DNA of 39,642 nt from Deltaproteobacteria bacterium RBG_16_49_23 (GCA_001798855.1 MGQQ01000027.1:1-39642), one strand, 5' to 3'; shown: positions 1-7,805, numbered from the stretch's first letter. The notes: a model not told the origin generated them from the letters alone. Numbers and translations: made by a program.

Positions 1-86
1 ACTGGCAAAAGACTCTTTTTCTTTTTAAACGAAAATCAGTTACTTTTTCGTCCTGGATTTCTTTTCCCTATTGACAACGGGAGGCC

Positions 87-416
87 TTATAAGTGTTCGG
101 TGTTTACCTTTCTCTCCATTTCCCTTTGCTGTCCGAAGATTGTCCTGATGCTACCGTCTTTCGCGGCTACGGTAAATGTCTCCCCATCAATAAGGTACTG
201 AGCCTCCCATGCTATTTGGAAGTTCGTGGGGGTCTCCAGAATACTGAAGGTCTGACGTTCCCCATCCTGCGCAAGACAAAGCGCCAAGCTGTCCACCGGG
301 TCCAATATCCAAGCGTCCCCAGTCTGTGTGGAGAAGAAGACCAACCCGCCGAGGACAACAACACGGCTATCGTGGACCTGCGCTTTCTTAATGATGTAAT
401 CAGCCTCCCTGTTTAT
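87..416 (-). CDS. Small conserved hypothetical protein, apparent ATA start
   Basis: The reading frame gives about 109 residues and looks like a real protein, with a conserved-looking core VFFSTQTGDAWILDP, then a Cys and an NFQIAW segment. I recognise the general look of a widespread hypothetical family but cannot name a function. No ATG exists in frame. The frame is open upstream of the TTG at 344, and the upstream residues (EADYIIKKAQVHDSRVVVL) look like genuine protein. A perfect AGGAGGT ribosome site at 421-427 lies four bases before an in-frame ATA codon at 414-416. The gene therefore either uses AUA as start or has lost its ATG by one substitution; the fallback start is TTG at 344 (85 residues). 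It is separated from truA by 350 bases, so it is probably transcribed alone. Confidence 0.6.
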   Translation of the reverse strand: MNREADYIIKKAQVHDSRVVVLGGLVFFSTQTGDAWILDPVDSLALCLAQDGERQTFSILETPTNFQIAWEAQYLIDGETFTVAAKDGSIRTIFGQQREMERKVNTEHL

Positions 417-769
417 GCTGACCTCCTCGCGACTTAGGGATTCTTTGTTTTCGTCGTTTTATGTAATTTTTCCTTCACACCGAATAGATATTAGGCGGAA
501 ATATTATATTATGATAAGATAATTCTGCCTATTATTACATGCCTGATTCTTGCCTAACCCTTTAAATTTAAAAGAGAGATTATGATGAAAATTGTGGATG
601 TCCCTAATTCCTCCACAGAGCCCGGTTGTCGGTATTGTGATGCGGTCTAGGCTCCTCGAGACATCTTGTTTCGGTCTCCCCAACATGGTAGAACATTATC
701 AAATAAAGGATGGATTCGTCAAGATATTTGGAAGGCGCATATGAAGGAAGAGTTGATCCACTTGCCAGC
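417..769. other. Intergenic stretch without a recognisable gene
   Basis: Apart from the putative minus-strand promoter at 503-531, nothing convincing is visible. A 60-codon frame on the minus strand at 504-686 has no ribosome site and unconvincing composition. The segment is AT-rich in its left half, in contrast to the flanking genes. Confidence 0.4.
503..531 (-). promoter_or_regulatory. Possible promoter of the 87-416 gene
   Basis: On the minus strand there is a perfect TATAAT (503-508) with a 17-base spacer to TAGGCA (526-531), which matches four of six bases of the -35 consensus. The surroundings are very AT-rich. Transcription would start near 496 and leave an 80-base untranslated leader before the AGGAGGT site. 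The assignment rests on pattern only. Confidence 0.35.
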
Positions 770-1510
770 TTAATACTTTACTTCCTTCAAGAATAATCCG
801 TGGGCAGGGGCGGTGGGACCTGCCTCTTTTCTGTCTTTTGATTCAAGGATTCTTCGAAACGCATCCGCATCGATCTTCCCTCTTCCCACCTCGACCAGCG
901 TTCCAACGATGGCCCTGACCATCTGCTTCAGGAAACCGCTGGCTTCAATCTCGAATCGTATCAGACCATCCCTTCCCCTCTTCCATTCAGCCCGGAATAC
1001 TTTCCGGACAGCGGTCCTCGTTGGGGTCCCTGTTGAACGGAAAGATGAGAAGTCATGTTCACCGACCAGTTTCTGAGTCACTTTTTTTACCTCTTCCCAG
1101 TTCAACTTCTGCGGGATGTGCCAGGCATATCCGCGATGAAATACAGACCGGATGGGCGTATTGAGGATCCGGTACTCATAGATTTTGCTCCTGGCCTGTT
1201 TCCGGGCATGGAAATCCTCTCCGGACTCTTCTATTCCTTTGATCACGATGTCTGGAGGAAGAAGGCTATTCATGGCCCTCTGAATCGAACGAAGATCCAT
1301 CTCACTTCTGGTCTTGAAATGGGCTACCTGCCCAAAGGCATGCGCTCCTGAGTCAGTCCTTCCTGACCCGATTATACGGACACGCTCCCCTGTGAGAAGT
1401 GTCAATCTCTCTTCGATCATTCCCTGGATGGTAAGCCCCTTTGCCTGCACCTGCCAACCCAGGTAATTCGTTCCATCGTATTCAATAAGAAGTTTAATAT
1501 TACGCATCAT
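770..1510 (-). CDS. truA: tRNA pseudouridine(38-40) synthase TruA
   Basis: The 246-residue product has the usual TruA length. It isomerises uridine to pseudouridine at positions 38-40 of the tRNA anticodon stem-loop in the cytoplasm. The N-terminus reads KLLIEYDGTNYLGWQ, the typical first strand of the family, and the motif GRTDSGAHA (residues 50-58) carries the catalytic aspartate at about residue 53. Later segments such as RAEWKRG and the FLKQMVRAIVGTLVEVGRG helix (about residues 190-210) also match the family. Two adjacent ATG codons (1510 and 1507) are possible starts and the ribosome site is weak. A short tandem repeat separates it from the DUF362 gene upstream, so the two may be cotranscribed. 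No abnormality is seen. Confidence 0.96.
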   Translation of the reverse strand: MMRNIKLLIEYDGTNYLGWQVQAKGLTIQGMIEERLTLLTGERVRIIGSGRTDSGAHAFGQVAHFKTRSEMDLRSIQRAMNSLLPPDIVIKGIEESGEDFHARKQARSKIYEYRILNTPIRSVFHRGYAWHIPQKLNWEEVKKVTQKLVGEHDFSSFRSTGTPTRTAVRKVFRAEWKRGRDGLIRFEIEASGFLKQMVRAIVGTLVEVGRGKIDADAFRRILESKDRKEAGPTAPAHGLFLKEVKY

Positions 1511-1520
1511 CCATTAAAAT

Positions 1521-1550
1521 CGCATAGCGCATAGGGCATAGCGCATAGCG
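1521..1550. repeat. Short tandem repeat of GCATAGCG units
   Basis: The 49-base gap between truA and the DUF362 gene consists largely of repeated GCATAGCG / GCATAGGG units. It resembles the low-complexity spacer repeats found in many environmental genomes. No regulatory role can be assigned. Confidence 0.7.
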
Positions 1551-1559
1551 AAAGTGCTT

Positions 1560-2705
1560 TTACCTTTGACCTTTGACCTTTAACCTTTCACCCATAAACT
1601 TCGTTGCCCAGCCTGGTTGGATGGTGATTGCTCCTTCGGGACAGATCTCCTGACAGCAGAAACACCGGATACATTTCCCGTAATCAAACACCAACCCCTT
1701 CTCGCGTCTTTTGAGCGACTCTGGCGGGCAGATGTCTACACATTGATTGCACAGCTTGCATACCTCTTCATCGATCACCGGCTTTGTGCTCAGTGCATTT
1801 TTTAAAGGTTTCTTGATAAACCCGGGTAGATTCCAGTCGATCCGGGATAGATGAGGAAGATTAAATTTCTGGATCTTCACGTCCTCCAACCGCTCTCCCA
1901 CGACCGCCACTCCGTCCCTTCCTAACCCCTGCTCATAGGCTACCCGGTTCGTCAACAGAGACTTTCGTGAGATTCCCAAGAGGTCGCATACGATTTGATC
2001 AAGGCAGAGCGGGTCCCGGCTGGCCAGGATCAGTCCGAGCGGAATGGGATCACCGCTGTTGGGCCCATTGCCTTCCATTCCAACGACTCCATCCAGAATG
2101 GTAAGAGACGGCTGGATGATCTGATAGATGTCCACCAGCATCTGAGCAAAAACCTTCAGGTCGACCCCGGCTTTCAAATGCCACAGGGCTTTCCTCGGTC
2201 CCGGAACGCATCCGAAAAGGTTCTTCACACCGAGGGTCAGGAGCATCTGTGCGTGTGTTTTCCATTTGGGAAGATTGAAGACGACATCGGCTTCGAAAAT
2301 AGCCCGGTCAATCTCAATACTTTTAAAGATTCTTCCTTTCCTCTCAGTGGGTAGAACAGGCCTGTTAAATTCGACGATGGGACAACCCATTGCATCCGCA
2401 ACCCTTTTGATCCCGGCCTTCTCACAAACCCCGGTGGCATTGCCCATGCCCGGGCTGTCTCCGATGCATGGGGATCCCCCCTCTTCCCTGATCATCTGAA
2501 GGACTCCCTTGATGATAGAGGGATGTGTGGTCACAGCCTTTTCCGGAGCCTTCCCGTAAAGCAGATTGGGCTTGAGAAGGACACGGTCCCCTCTTTTTAC
2601 AAATGCTCCGATCCCTCCAAGGAAATCAATGGAGCGGCGGAGCGCTTTTAGAACCTCCTTCTCATCATAGGTTTGACATCTGATGATTGAAACAGTAGTT
2701 TGCAT
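1560..2705 (-). CDS. DUF362 protein with two C-terminal 4Fe-4S clusters
   Basis: The 381-residue protein starts with the DUF362 fold (for example RVLLKPNLL near residue 43, DSPGMGN near 83 and a VFNLPKWKTH segment) and ends in a bacterial ferredoxin domain. The two cysteine sets are CxxCxxCxxxCP at about 316-326 and CxxCxxCxxxCP at about 345-355, each fit for a [4Fe-4S] cluster. Members of this family are cytoplasmic and are thought to act in electron transfer; no substrate is firmly known. The last codons (GERLKVKGQR) are written in a heptamer repeat (1562-1589), which suggests that the original C-terminus was altered. It precedes truA with a 49-base gap. The family call is secure, the function is not. 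Confidence 0.9.
   Translation of the reverse strand: MQTTVSIIRCQTYDEKEVLKALRRSIDFLGGIGAFVKRGDRVLLKPNLLYGKAPEKAVTTHPSIIKGVLQMIREEGGSPCIGDSPGMGNATGVCEKAGIKRVADAMGCPIVEFNRPVLPTERKGRIFKSIEIDRAIFEADVVFNLPKWKTHAQMLLTLGVKNLFGCVPGPRKALWHLKAGVDLKVFAQMLVDIYQIIQPSLTILDGVVGMEGNGPNSGDPIPLGLILASRDPLCLDQIVCDLLGISRKSLLTNRVAYEQGLGRDGVAVVGERLEDVKIQKFNLPHLSRIDWNLPGFIKKPLKNALSTKPVIDEEVCKLCNQCVDICPPESLKRREKGLVFDYGKCIRCFCCQEICPEGAITIQPGWATKFMGERLKVKGQR
1562..1589. repeat. ACCTTTG heptamer repeat overlapping a gene end
   Basis: Four consecutive heptamers (ACCTTTG, ACCTTTG, ACCTTTA, ACCTTTC) run across the stop codon and final codons of the DUF362 gene. Confidence 0.75.
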
Positions 2706-2723
2706 TTGAATCTTTCACTCTCA

Positions 2724-2780
2724 CCCCCTGCCTACCGGCCCCGGTCCCGACCGAGGGCGGGGCAGGCAGGCGACCCTCTC
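2724..2780. repeat. GC-rich palindromic intergenic repeat
   Basis: CCTGCC at the left and GGCAGGCAGG at the right flank a GC-rich core containing CGGTCCCGACCG. A related CCTGCC...GGCAGG structure lies at about 24495-24535. It sits between the DUF362 gene and the PNPOx-like gene and could form a hairpin in RNA. Confidence 0.55.
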
Positions 2781-2884
2781 CCGTCCCCGCCATAATTCAG
2801 CGGGATCTTCGACAAGAGAGAGGGGAAATCGGGAGGGGATAAGGGATGAATGTTAAAGCAGGGGAAATTAGAAATACAAAATAT

Positions 2885-3355
2885 TTAACCCAATCTCTCT
2901 TTCCCAGTTATCTTACTGATCGATATTTCGATGACCGCTGTCTTTTTCAGAGCCTCCTCCGGAATGGCTCCATACCCGCCTTCGGGCTGATACTTCTCCA
3001 TCAGTCTCTCGAGGACCTTCCGTTTCTTATCCCTGTCCGTTAACTGGGCGGCCGTCCCCTTAATGATCACACTTCGAAAAAAATAGTTGGCTGCGCAGGC
3101 AGGTCCCTTCGCGGCCACGAAGGCAATCGGTTCATCCAGCTCAAAACAGACGGGGCTTCCCCTCCGAATATCATCTGATTTTTCCCCCTTCTTTGACGAA
3201 TGGATATAGATCTTTCCATCCAGATAGACAAAATTGACAGGCTTGATCACGGGGAACCCTTGCCGGTTGATTGTGGCGATCCTTCCAACGTCCTTATATT
3301 TTAACAGGGCCTCAATCGTTTCCTTATCCTTTATCTTTCTCTCCGCATGTCTCAT
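2885..3355 (-). CDS. Pyridoxamine 5'-phosphate oxidase-fold flavoprotein
   Basis: The product is about 156 residues when started at the ATG of MRHAERKIKDKE, which follows a GGAGAGGA ribosome site; a longer frame to 3427 runs into an intergenic palindrome and is unlikely. The order of elements fits the split-barrel family: an N-terminal helix, GRIATINRQGFPVIKPVNF, YLDGKIYIHS followed by GEKSDDI, then VCFELDEP and YFFRSVIIKGTA. This is the arrangement of the small NimA-like or heme/flavin-binding PNPOx-like proteins. They bind FMN, F420 or haem, and the substrate cannot be read from the sequence. It stands alone between palindromic spacers, so it is probably monocistronic. Confidence 0.85.
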   Translation of the reverse strand: MRHAERKIKDKETIEALLKYKDVGRIATINRQGFPVIKPVNFVYLDGKIYIHSSKKGEKSDDIRRGSPVCFELDEPIAFVAAKGPACAANYFFRSVIIKGTAAQLTDRDKKRKVLERLMEKYQPEGGYGAIPEEALKKTAVIEISISKITGKERLG

Positions 3356-3426
3356 GCTTCCTCTCCGATTCGATTTTAATAGGGGGCTCATAATTGAACA
3401 GGCATAATTGTGAAAATCTCCCCTCA

Positions 3427-3507
3427 CCCCTCTTTGCCCTCCGGGCCAGAGGCCCTATGGGCCGGAGGCCAAAGAGGGGAATTATCCCTCCCTTTGACAA
3501 AGGGAGG
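3427..3507. repeat. Two adjacent perfect intergenic palindromes
   Basis: CCCCTCTTTG (3427-3436) pairs with CAAAGAGGGG (3470-3479), with inner GC-rich arms as well. Immediately to the right CCTCCCTTT (3487-3495) pairs with AAAGGGAGG (3499-3507). They belong to the CCCCTC/GAGGGG palindrome family seen elsewhere in the window and could act as bidirectional terminators, though no clear T-run follows. Confidence 0.75.
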
Positions 3508-3589
3508 TTAGGAGGGATTTTATAAATCAATATAGCCACTATAAGAAGACTGTTTGTCATTCTGCCTACTGCTTACTGCCTTCTGCCTT

Positions 3590-4312
3590 CTAATGAATTC
3601 TGATCACTCCATCCTGAAACGTTGGGACGATGTTTGTGATATCAACCTGAGCGCAGTAAGCTAAATCCCCTTCAAATCCACGTTCAATCAGGTCCCTCCC
3701 ATGAGTGGAGAGACGGAAGGCCTCAACCAGATTCTCCTTGAATCTCTGATAGAGGATGAGCGCCGATTGGCTTGCATCCGTCAGGGTAACAGGCCCTTTC
3801 TCCTTGTTTAGGATGCGATCGATCAGCATTCCCCCACAAACCGTATCTTCGAGGGAAAACCTTCCCTCATCTCCTGAAGGATAGATCAGAAGATCCTGGG
3901 CCAGATCAAGGCATCGCCTGGCAATGGCTCCGATATTGAAGAAACTTCCTGCCATGACCTCTCTTCCGCAGGAAACTGAATGAAAGGCTTTGGTCCCATT
4001 GGTTGTGGTCAGGATCAACCTCTTGCCCTTCACCCTTACAGCTTCATACTCTCCCGGTGAATTACCCAGAGCGAATCCCTCGATTTTTCTGCTTCCTCTC
4101 TCACCTCCAAGAAGAGTGGTGTCCTGAGGAAATTCCTTCATCATTCGAAAAGCCTCTTCCACCGTGGCGACAGGGATGATCTCAATGGCCCCCTGGGACA
4201 GGGCCCGGACGATCACGGAGGTCGCCCTGAGAATATCGATGACGACGACCGTTCTTTCTGAAATAAGGTGAAGAGATGGTAAAAAGGGAATGAGGTGGAT
4301 ATCCGCCTGCAT
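3590..4312 (-). CDS. comB: 2-phosphosulfolactate phosphatase family protein (ComB-like)
   Basis: At 240 residues this has the standard length of the ComB family, Mg2+-dependent phosphatases that convert 2-phosphosulfolactate to sulfolactate, a step of coenzyme M synthesis in methanogens. The family also occurs in many bacteria that make no coenzyme M. Visible marks are VVIDILRATSV near residues 23-33, with an acidic residue likely to be at the active site, LLGGERG near 67, the GFALGNSPGEY segment, and LTTTNGTKA near 100-108. The gene runs divergently from the cytochrome cluster across a 150-base gap that contains the cluster promoter. No other coenzyme M or sulfonate gene is nearby, so the physiological substrate here is uncertain. 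Confidence 0.88.
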   Translation of the reverse strand: MQADIHLIPFLPSLHLISERTVVVIDILRATSVIVRALSQGAIEIIPVATVEEAFRMMKEFPQDTTLLGGERGSRKIEGFALGNSPGEYEAVRVKGKRLILTTTNGTKAFHSVSCGREVMAGSFFNIGAIARRCLDLAQDLLIYPSGDEGRFSLEDTVCGGMLIDRILNKEKGPVTLTDASQSALILYQRFKENLVEAFRLSTHGRDLIERGFEGDLAYCAQVDITNIVPTFQDGVIRIH

Positions 4313-4356
4313 AAAGGAAAATTATCATACCGGATCTTCTATTGCAAGCGCCCCTC

Positions 4357-4387
4357 TTGCATTTTAATTTATACTTTGTTATATAAT
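4357..4387 (+). promoter_or_regulatory. Promoter of the first respiratory module
   Basis: TTGCAT (4357-4362), a 17-base AT-rich spacer and TATATA (4380-4385, within TATATAAT) fit a sigma-70 promoter. The same hexamers and spacing recur at 7235-7263 upstream of the pentahaem gene. Transcription would begin near 4393, next to a hairpin. Confidence 0.6.
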
Positions 4388-4392
4388 TTTGG

Positions 4393-4415
4393 GGGCTAAA
4401 AAGCCCTCTTTTTTT
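4393..4415 (+). terminator. Terminator-like hairpin at the 5' end of the transcript
   Basis: GGGCT (4393-4397), a four-base loop and AGCCC (4402-4406) are followed by TCTTTTTTT. The shape is that of an intrinsic terminator, but no plus-strand gene lies upstream. It sits directly after the predicted promoter, so an attenuator or a 5' stabilising hairpin is as likely. Confidence 0.5.
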
Positions 4416-4466
4416 ATGAGCCAAGCGCACCTCCTGAAAACCGATAGACTGCATCGAATAGTAACC

Positions 4467-4979
4467 ATGCGGAAAATATCAACTATTATTGCATCTGTAT
4501 TTTGGTTAGGGGTCTTTTTAATCGTCTCTGCAAGAGTGGGCGCCCAGGAATTTCCCGTTCCTCCTCCTCCCTTTACAGAAGGGATGTTCCCCTGCAGCAG
4601 TTGCCACGCCTCCCTGGAAACGAACCGGAAAAAAAGAGAACTAAAAGAAGAACATTCGAACATCAAAATGCATCATGCGGAAGCCATGCGGTGGTGCCTC
4701 GACTGCCACGATGCGAAAAACCGCGATAAACTCCGCCTTTTTAACGGAGAACTCATCAACTTCACCGAGAGTTACCGGCTCTGTGGCGAGTGCCATGGCA
4801 ACCTTTACAGGGACTGGAGAGCGGGGATTCACGGAAAAAGAACTGGGTATTTCGCAGGGACCGGAAAGAGGACCTATCTTCTCTGTGCCCACTGCCATGA
4901 CCCGCATGAGCCAAAATTTAAAATGGTGATACCGGAACCCCCTCCGTTCCGGCCGACGGACAGACGAAATGAGAAATAA
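4467..4979 (+). CDS. Periplasmic tetrahaem c-type cytochrome
   Basis: The 170-residue product starts at the ATG of MRKISTIIASVFWLGVFL, a clear signal peptide; a longer frame from 4389 begins in the hairpin and is unlikely. Four CxxCH haem sites follow in order: CSSCH, CLDCH, CGECH and CAHCH, with further histidines able to serve as distal ligands (for example KMHHAEA). The gene overlaps the next one by 11 bases, so translation is coupled. With the Tat-exported Fe-S protein and the NrfD protein downstream it forms a three-gene quinone-linked module comparable to DsrJ-DsrO-DsrP or to the cytochrome/Fe-S/NrfD sets of Geobacter. Its likely role is to carry electrons between that complex and other periplasmic cytochromes. 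Confidence 0.88.
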   Translation: MRKISTIIASVFWLGVFLIVSARVGAQEFPVPPPPFTEGMFPCSSCHASLETNRKKRELKEEHSNIKMHHAEAMRWCLDCHDAKNRDKLRLFNGELINFTESYRLCGECHGNLYRDWRAGIHGKRTGYFAGTGKRTYLLCAHCHDPHEPKFKMVIPEPPPFRPTDRRNEK

Positions 4980-5874
4980 GAACCAAACCCGCAGGGAATT
5001 CGTCCGGAATCTTTCCGTCACGGCTCTGGCGGGCGCCTCACTCCCTCTTTTCTCCTCCTGTTCGAAAGAGGAAGCCGAAGATTTTCTTCAGAAGCATTTC
5101 CTGGAGATGACCGAAGAGGAAAAGAAGCAGGTCATCGCCAAGCTGGAACAAAGATACCTGGAACGATACGGAAGAAAATTTCAGATCAGCACGCAGAAAG
5201 CCCTTCCGGAAACTCTCTGGGGCTATGGCCTGGAGCTTTCACGGTGCGTCGGCTGCAGAAGATGCGTTTATGCGTGCGCCAATGAAAACAATACATCACG
5301 CTATGCCCGTCAGCTTCACTGGATCAGGGTCCTGAGACTCAAGAGAGGGAATCTCATCAATCTTGAAGACTCGGAGCATTATTACGCCCCTGAAACCGTT
5401 CCGGAAAAAGGGTTCATCTATCTGCCTGTTCAGTGCCAGCAGTGTCAGAACCCGCCCTGTGTGAAGGCATGCCCGATCCACGCCACCTGGCAGGAACCGG
5501 ATGGAATCGTCGTTGTCGACTACAACTGGTGCATCGGGTGCAGGTACTGTATCGCGGCCTGCCCTTATAAGGGAAGGGTCTTCAACTGGGCGGAGCCGAA
5601 TCTTCCTAAGGATGAGGTCAATCCCAACGTCCATTATCTTGGAAACCGGCCCAGGATGAAGTGTGCCGTCGAAAAGTGCACGTTCTGTATCCAGCGTGTG
5701 AGAGCAGGACGATACCCCGCCTGTGTGGAGGCCTGTCCCACCGGGTCAAGGAAATTTGGAAATCTTCTCGATCCCAAAAGCGAAATACGCTACATCATTG
5801 AACGCAAAAGGGTCTTCCGGCTCAGAGAAGAAATAAATACCGAATCGAAATTTTACTACTTTTTTGAATCGTAG
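4969..5874 (+). CDS. Tat-exported 4Fe-4S electron transfer protein (DsrO/HybA-like)
   Basis: The 301-residue protein opens with a twin-arginine signal, TRREFVRNLSVTALAG, ending in LFSSC, which could be a lipobox. Four cysteine groups follow: CVGCRRCVYAC (about residue 91), CQQCQNPPCVKACP, CIGCRYCIAACP and CTFC...CVEACP. This is the four-cluster ferredoxin layout of the PsrB/HybA/DsrO family that partners NrfD-type membrane proteins. A charged helical segment (residues 38-65, rich in Glu and Lys) precedes the first cluster. Placed between the tetrahaem cytochrome and the NrfD protein, it most likely conducts electrons on the periplasmic side of the membrane. The stop is eight bases before the best NrfD start. 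Confidence 0.92.
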   Translation: MRNKNQTRREFVRNLSVTALAGASLPLFSSCSKEEAEDFLQKHFLEMTEEEKKQVIAKLEQRYLERYGRKFQISTQKALPETLWGYGLELSRCVGCRRCVYACANENNTSRYARQLHWIRVLRLKRGNLINLEDSEHYYAPETVPEKGFIYLPVQCQQCQNPPCVKACPIHATWQEPDGIVVVDYNWCIGCRYCIAACPYKGRVFNWAEPNLPKDEVNPNVHYLGNRPRMKCAVEKCTFCIQRVRAGRYPACVEACPTGSRKFGNLLDPKSEIRYIIERKRVFRLREEINTESKFYYFFES

Positions 5875-5881
5875 GAAAAGA

Positions 5882-7144
5882 ATGGAAAGACTGGAAGGAT
5901 TATTGAAGGAGACCTGGCATTTTTATAAGAAAACCCTGGGTTTGGTCTCCAGGGGAAGTAAGATCTATTATGCCTGGTGTTTCTCCCTGCTTGCCATTAT
6001 CATCGTGGGCTTTATCTTCTATTGGGAGCAACATGAGATGGGCCTGATCGAAACGAACATGACCGACCAGGTTTCGTGGGGTCTCTATATTGCTAACTTC
6101 ACCTACCTCGTGGGAATGGCTGCCGCAGCCGTACTCCTGGTGATCCCCTCTTATATCTATCAATTCAAACCGATCAAGGAGATCGTCGTCCTCGGAGAGC
6201 TCTTTGCGGCCTCCTGCATGGTGATGGCCATTCTCTTCGTCATGGTGGATCTTGGAAGGCTCGACCGGGTCTGGCACATGCTTCCTTTTGTCGGATCGAT
6301 GAACTTCCCCGCTTCGCTTCTGGCCTGGGATGTTCTGGCTCTAAACGGCTATCTCTTTTTAAACCTCCTCATTCCGATTTACCTGCTGGTAAAATCTTAT
6401 TATGGAAAAGAACCCAACTGGAAATTCATCCTTCCCTTCATCCTCCTCTCCATCCCATGGGCTGTCGGAATTCATACCGTCACCGCTTTCCTGTACAACG
6501 GCCTCGCCGCCCGTCCCTTCTGGAATGCATCGATTCTGGCCCCCAGGTTTCTGGCAAGCGCCTTCTGTTCAGGTCCTGCCATTATCATCATCATTTTTCA
6601 GATCATCCGAAGGGTTTCCGCCATCAAGATAGAGGACAAGGCCCTCTTCAAGGTCGCAGAATTGATTGCCTATTCGATGTTTCTGAATCTCTTCCTTCTC
6701 GGTGCGGAGATATTTAAGGAATACTATTCCGGTACGGTTCATATGGCGTCCTTCAAGTACCTCTTTGAAGGCCTTCACCACCATAATGAACTCGTCCCCT
6801 GGATTTGGACGGCCATGGCGATGAACGTTACCGCCTTTATCCTCTTCCTGGTTCCATCAACGAGAAAACGTTTAAGCACCCTCAACCTGGGGTGTCTCCT
6901 GGTCATCGTAGGGGTGTGGATTGAGAAAGGGCCCGGGTTTGTCATTCCCGGATTCGTTCCAGACCCTCTCGGTGAGATTTATGAATATGTCCCCAATCTT
7001 GTAGAGCTCATGGTCTCTTTCGGCATCTGGGCGACAGGCCTCCTGATCTTCACCCTTTTGATGAAGGTGGCCATCCCTATTGAGACCGGGGAATTCAGCC
7101 ACACGGAATATGAGAAAGGGACCTACACCTTTAAACGTCACTAA
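5882..7144 (+). CDS. NrfD/PsrC-family membrane subunit, module 1
   Basis: About 420 residues with roughly ten hydrophobic helices, the DsrP/HybB type of NrfD protein that binds quinone or quinol in the membrane. I chose the ATG at 5882 because AGGAAAAG lies just before it; a TTG at 5864 inside the preceding gene is less likely. Recognisable pieces are YWEQHEMG near residue 40, WGLYIANFTYLVGMAAAAV near 62, VDLGRLDRVWH near 122 and the loop HMASFKYLFEGLHHHNELVPW near 290. The protein completes the tetrahaem / Fe-S / NrfD module and would exchange electrons between the menaquinone pool and its periplasmic partners. The direction of electron flow cannot be told from the sequence. Confidence 0.92.
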   Translation: MERLEGLLKETWHFYKKTLGLVSRGSKIYYAWCFSLLAIIIVGFIFYWEQHEMGLIETNMTDQVSWGLYIANFTYLVGMAAAAVLLVIPSYIYQFKPIKEIVVLGELFAASCMVMAILFVMVDLGRLDRVWHMLPFVGSMNFPASLLAWDVLALNGYLFLNLLIPIYLLVKSYYGKEPNWKFILPFILLSIPWAVGIHTVTAFLYNGLAARPFWNASILAPRFLASAFCSGPAIIIIIFQIIRRVSAIKIEDKALFKVAELIAYSMFLNLFLLGAEIFKEYYSGTVHMASFKYLFEGLHHHNELVPWIWTAMAMNVTAFILFLVPSTRKRLSTLNLGCLLVIVGVWIEKGPGFVIPGFVPDPLGEIYEYVPNLVELMVSFGIWATGLLIFTLLMKVAIPIETGEFSHTEYEKGTYTFKRH

Positions 7145-7234
7145 AAAAGCCTCAGCAACAGAGAAATAATGAATCCATGAAGGCAGGAAGTAAAGAATCC
7201 TCCTGGGTTCTTGGCTTCCTTATTATAAAATTGA
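7145..7234 (+). terminator. Imperfect hairpin after module 1
   Basis: AGGAAG and AAGAATCC on the left pair imperfectly with GGGTTCTT and CTTCCT on the right at about 7184-7220, followed by an AT-rich tract. The placement fits a partial terminator that separates the two modules. Confidence 0.4.
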
Positions 7235-7263
7235 TTGCATTTCAAAAGAAGTGCTGTTATATA
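7235..7263 (+). promoter_or_regulatory. Promoter of the Qrc-like module
   Basis: TTGCAT (7235-7240), 17 bases, TATATA (7258-7263). Both hexamers and the spacing equal those at 4357-4385. The spacer contains GAAGTGCT and the -10 region is followed by AGCTTC, which gives a short inverted repeat across the promoter. Confidence 0.55.
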
Positions 7264-7303
7264 GCTTCTTTGAGGGGGAAAACATCATAGAAGGAATGAA
7301 TAG

Positions 7304-7798
7304 ATGAAACCTTTCCTGATTGGATTGGCAATCGGGGTTTTTCTCCTGTTTCTCTTCATCAACTTCGGTTCAGGTTTCAGGCCTGAACAACCCATCTCAT
7401 TCAACCACAAAAAACATCAAGAACAAGGGATCGAGTGCACGGCCTGCCATTCTTATTTTAATGAGCAGACGTTTTCAGGCATGCCGAAAACGGGTGTCTG
7501 TATGGAGTGCCATAAGGATTCCGTCACCAAACATCCGGACGAAGAAAAGATCAGACAGTTTCAGAAAAAGGGAGAAGAGATCTCCTGGATACGGCTCTAC
7601 CGGCAGCCCGATCATGTCTTTTTCTCTCATAGCCGCCATGTGGCGCTAGCCGGAATGGAGTGTAAGAGTTGTCACGGAGACATCGGACAGAGTGAAAAAC
7701 CTCCATCAAAACCATGGGTGAAGATGACGATGAAATGGTGCATGGACTGCCACACAAAGACCAAAGCAAACAATGATTGTCTGGCATGCCACATCTGA
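7304..7798 (+). CDS. Membrane-anchored pentahaem cytochrome c (QrcA/ActA-like)
   Basis: The 164-residue product has one N-terminal hydrophobic helix (FLIGLAIGVFLLFLFINFG), which may be an uncleaved anchor, and five haem sites: CTACH, CMECH, CKSCH, CMDCH and CLACH, the last at the C-terminus. Histidine pairs such as FNHKKH and FSHSRH precede haem sites and look like distal ligands, as in class III and c7 cytochromes. It heads a set with a molybdopterin-fold subunit, an Fe-S protein and an NrfD protein, the same order as QrcABCD of sulfate reducers. The pentahaem number equals that of ActA of alternative complex III, while QrcA of Desulfovibrio has six. It likely joins the complex to soluble periplasmic cytochromes. 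Confidence 0.88.
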   Translation: MKPFLIGLAIGVFLLFLFINFGSGFRPEQPISFNHKKHQEQGIECTACHSYFNEQTFSGMPKTGVCMECHKDSVTKHPDEEKIRQFQKKGEEISWIRLYRQPDHVFFSHSRHVALAGMECKSCHGDIGQSEKPPSKPWVKMTMKWCMDCHTKTKANNDCLACHI

Positions 7799-7805
7799 AA
7801 TTAAA

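Noticed and set aside
93-437. 114-codon plus-strand frame opposite the first gene
   Set aside because: Its sequence does not look like a protein family, while the minus-strand frame has conserved-looking motifs and a perfect ribosome site.
504-686. 60-codon frame on the minus strand
   Set aside because: It has no ribosome site, no family resemblance and overlaps an AT-rich promoter-like stretch.
3355-3427. Longer N-terminus for the PNPOx-like protein
   Set aside because: The extension runs into an intergenic palindrome; the ATG at 3355 has a good ribosome site and fits the family length.
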